From assembly GCA_018881555.1 (NCBI GenBank), contig JACAXG010000111.1, forward strand, positions 62,001 through 126,000: 64,000 bases of DNA. The letters are read 5' to 3'. Source of the DNA: Amblyornis subalaris. Its lineage: Eukaryota; Chordata; Aves; Passeriformes; Ptilonorhynchidae. The position numbers and the translations under genes are program-made. This document shows, one piece after another, positions 61,242 through 64,000 of the stretch (its first letter is position 1; every line of letters starts with the position of its first letter). The notes below the pieces were generated by a model, which saw only the letters and a list, made by a program, of their open reading frames with translations, did not search any database and had not been told where the DNA came from.

Positions 61242-64000
61242 TGGCTAACCCAGGATAGTTAGGAACTGAGTAAAACAGGGAGGCAGAAAGAGGCTTAGAG
61301 GAGGCAGGCAAATCAGATGGTATGGATAAGGATTCCTTATGGATGGATCTAAATAACTTCATAAAGTTATTTAGTTATGAAGTTCTAAATAACTTCAGCT
61401 GTAGACAGATTTCAGTGCCATCTGAGACCAAAGTTAATAGTTTTCCCTCTAAATAAAAAATGTGGAAGTGCATTTACTTCTAGCTCCAGGAGATAAAATC
61501 ACTACAGATAGGCTGATACCTCACTGCTTGCAGTGATTATTTTTCTTTCTAACGTAGTATGTTATTTAACTTTAAAGACTATTTGCACCTGCAGAGAAAA
61601 ACTCCTGGATTATTAGTCTTCATCCTTTAAAAATGAATGCATCAGGTTTTATTTATAGCAGAGCATTAGGGAACTTTTTATGTTATTTGTATAAGAATGT
61701 CTTCAGTGTCACCATAAAAGTATGTAGGCCTGTGTTTCAAGCAAATGTGGGACATGGTACCCCACAGTAACTCCATGACTTCATACAAAGACCAGAGGGG
61801 AAAAATAAATTCCCCTTCTTAATGGAATGGTGAGAGACCTTATAAAAGCTGTACAAAATGTACCAGTCTCCTCTTGCATCTAAATCTGTTCAAATTGTAA
61901 ACCACTTGTTACAACATGAGTGGAAGTTTTTTTCTAAATGTTTATAGAAATAATTTCTTTTTGAGAAGAAAAGTGTCAAATATAAAGTATGAACCAGTCA
62001 AATAATTTTACCTCCACACAACGAGGTATTCCCACGTAACTGAAATATTGCAAACGATTTTAAATGAAGCTTTGAAAACCCTGAACTACAACAATAACAA
62101 AATTAAACAAAAACAAAACAAAACAAAAGGCAAAAAAAAAAAGAAGTCTGAGCAAACTTATGTAGGATCCTAGTTAGCAAAATCTGTATTTAGACCTAAG
62201 AGATTAGACAGCCATCTAAAGAAGTAAATTGCATTCCTCACTGCCATTCACTGCCTACCACCAGTATAACATGGCTGGTTTTGGCTGGAATGAAGCCCTG
62301 TATCTTGGATTATTGTACAGTGTAAGTTTTCATTTTGGAGCTGTACTGTAATTCTGTGGAGCCTACTTACGTCACTTCCTCACTTATTCTCTTTCTTACC
62401 TTTGTACAGTGGACTGTTCAATACTTCTCGTTTATCTGGTGATGGTGATGAAATGCTGGGCTTTGAGTTCTGTTTGCAGTGGGGAAAGTAGAGAGTAGAG
62501 CCTTCTTTACTGCCAACTTCATATAAGAAGATAATCCACAATAATTCAGGCAGTAAATCCTATAACATCATAAAAGGCATATAGAGCAAAGTCAGTATGC
62601 AGAGGGAATAGAAAATATAACAGCAAAGAACTTTTGAAGTTATCATCAGAGAGCTTTATGCCTTTTACTTACTACTTAGTCATATATAGTTATAAGTAGT
62701 ACCTAGATTTTTCACTGAAAAGAGTTCGGAAGCTGCATTATACAGATTTTCAGAACAGACAGGAAAATGTTATTTCTAGATGGAATAAAACAGAAATGTT
62801 CCTAGTTGCAGAAACAAACTCATTTTGAGTTATTGGCTCAGTATTCATCTTTTTTTTTTACCTCTCGTAAATTGAGATTCAAATTGGGAGGGAAGACAGG
62901 AGAAGAAATCTTTAAAAATCTAAATATCAGTATGGCATCTATTGTAGAAATGACAAGGTTGTCATATTATTAAAAGGCAATCCATGTACAATGTTCAAAT
63001 ATAAGCAGCTTATTGTAAAAGTTATCTTCACAACACGTAATGGAATACCACAAACAGCTAAAGATACTCGTCCTTAAAAAGAGAGGCATGGATTTCTCTA
63101 GGATGCTGAGATGCATTATTCCAGCCTCCATTGTCTCCCAGACAATAGTTTAGTTTTCTCACTCACTCTGCCACATTCTTCCCTGAACTCCAGGGAATTA
63201 ATGCGATGCTTGAGATACATTGGAGCTGCCTTGCTAAGGCTGGCAGAGAGCTGTGGAGTTGGAAGCTGGCAAAATGCTCCAAGGTGCCCCGAGGAAAAGC
63301 ACTTGTACAAAGACTCCTGTCATATTTCTATCCCACCACTCCAATGCAAGCAGTGTCCAATGTATGGGAATTGTAGTGCGGTATTTATGTTGTGCTTATG
63401 TGGGACACATGCACCTAAATAATATGGTAGCCCTAATGTCTGCCATTAAAATCTGAAACAGTGACTTGTACTTAGTGGTAAGCACAGTCTTGGCAAAACA
63501 CCGAGTGTCTTGCCAGGATAGCTGATAAAATAATTCAGTGACTGCCTTCTGTTCACTGGTGTCAAGTTGTAAATCTTTCATTGCATAAAGAGATCTTTTT
63601 TCCTTTATGTAGACTTCATCCACAGAATGTGTGGGCAGTGCAATGTTCCCTTAACTTCGCAAGTTAATATTTGGGTTCCAGTATGAGTGAGATGTCACTA
63701 ATTAAAGTGAAAAGTTAAACTTCTCAAAGACCATAGAGAAAAATCATGATGTCTGGTTCAGCCTTATTTCTCTTATATAACCTGCTCATGTCTAATGAAA
63801 GTTCTTACTCGTTTCAGGAATATTCCCTACCACATGTTGTCAGGGAACAAAAGTAGCAGTAAGCTATTTTGCGCTGACTTTATTTTAAACAATAAAACTA
63901 ATGAGGTCCTACCTTTCTGTGGGGGCACGTTCCAGAAGTCATTACAGTGGGACTCTGCTCTTGTGTCAGCTTTTTCTTTTCACTAAGGAATTAACAAATG
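61242..64000. other. Unannotated DNA
   Basis: AT-rich, no gene or mobile element recognised. A cluster of inverted repeats lies at 61326-61397. An A-rich AAAAC/CAAAA run is at 62095-62142. Open frames at 63111-63422 and elsewhere have no recognisable domain. Confidence 0.5.
61326..61397. repeat. Cluster of short inverted and direct repeats
   Basis: ATAAGGA-T-TCCTTAT at 61326-61340. CTAAATAACTT-CATA-AAGTTATTTAG at 61349-61374, with 11-base perfect arms. The 13-mer CTAAATAACTTCA is repeated directly at 61349 and 61385. Origin unknown. Confidence 0.75.

Noticed and set aside
61349..61397. loxP-like recombination site (ATAACTTCATA with TATGAAGTT)
   Set aside because: The resemblance is limited to part of the arms, the spacer does not fit, and a phage recombinase site is not expected here. 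It is explained by local AT-rich inverted repeats.

Overview
The window is vertebrate nuclear DNA, almost certainly from a bird and probably a passerine or other neoavian. The evidence is the repeat content: six 3'-end fragments of CR1 (Chicken Repeat 1) LINEs, three of which keep the CR1 3' tail (ATTCTATG-type octamers in one), and ten LTRs of endogenous-retrovirus type, several resembling families common in songbird assemblies. There is no operon structure, no ribosome-binding-site logic and no long open frame. The longest stop-free stretches (up to 173 codons) lie inside LTRs or CR1 copies. I found no protein-coding exon, tRNA, rRNA or CRISPR array that I could support.

Layout: 1-580 unique; 581-2030 CR1; 5308-6300 CR1 of another subfamily; 7030-7785 unclassified GC-richer block; 8402-9413 LTR; 11390-12015 LTR; 13658-15137 and 16949-18401, two copies of one long LTR-like element; 21400-21870 a small LTR nested in an old CR1 fragment; 25268-26362 CR1; 27960-28147 pyrimidine pentamer repeat with a 58-base assembly gap; 36533-37619 LTR; 45502-45911 and 46948-47362 LTRs; 47897-48023 compound TAG/CAG microsatellite; 49294-49891 LTR; 50771-52262 CR1; 54262-54560 CR1; 60459-61241 LTR carrying a GGAGT pentamer array. 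The rest is AT-rich single-copy-looking DNA.

No genes work together here. The most informative pattern is orientation. All six CR1 fragments and eight of ten LTRs lie on the minus strand. Sense insertions carry poly(A) signals and are selected against in introns, so the window may lie inside a large intron of a gene transcribed on the plus strand. That is inference; no exon is visible. Target-site duplications read directly from the sequence support five LTRs as discrete insertions (exact repeats at 8402, 16949, 21413 and 49294; one mismatch in six bases at 11390). Near-matches accompany two more (45502 and 46948). I found no convincing evidence of a previously undescribed system.
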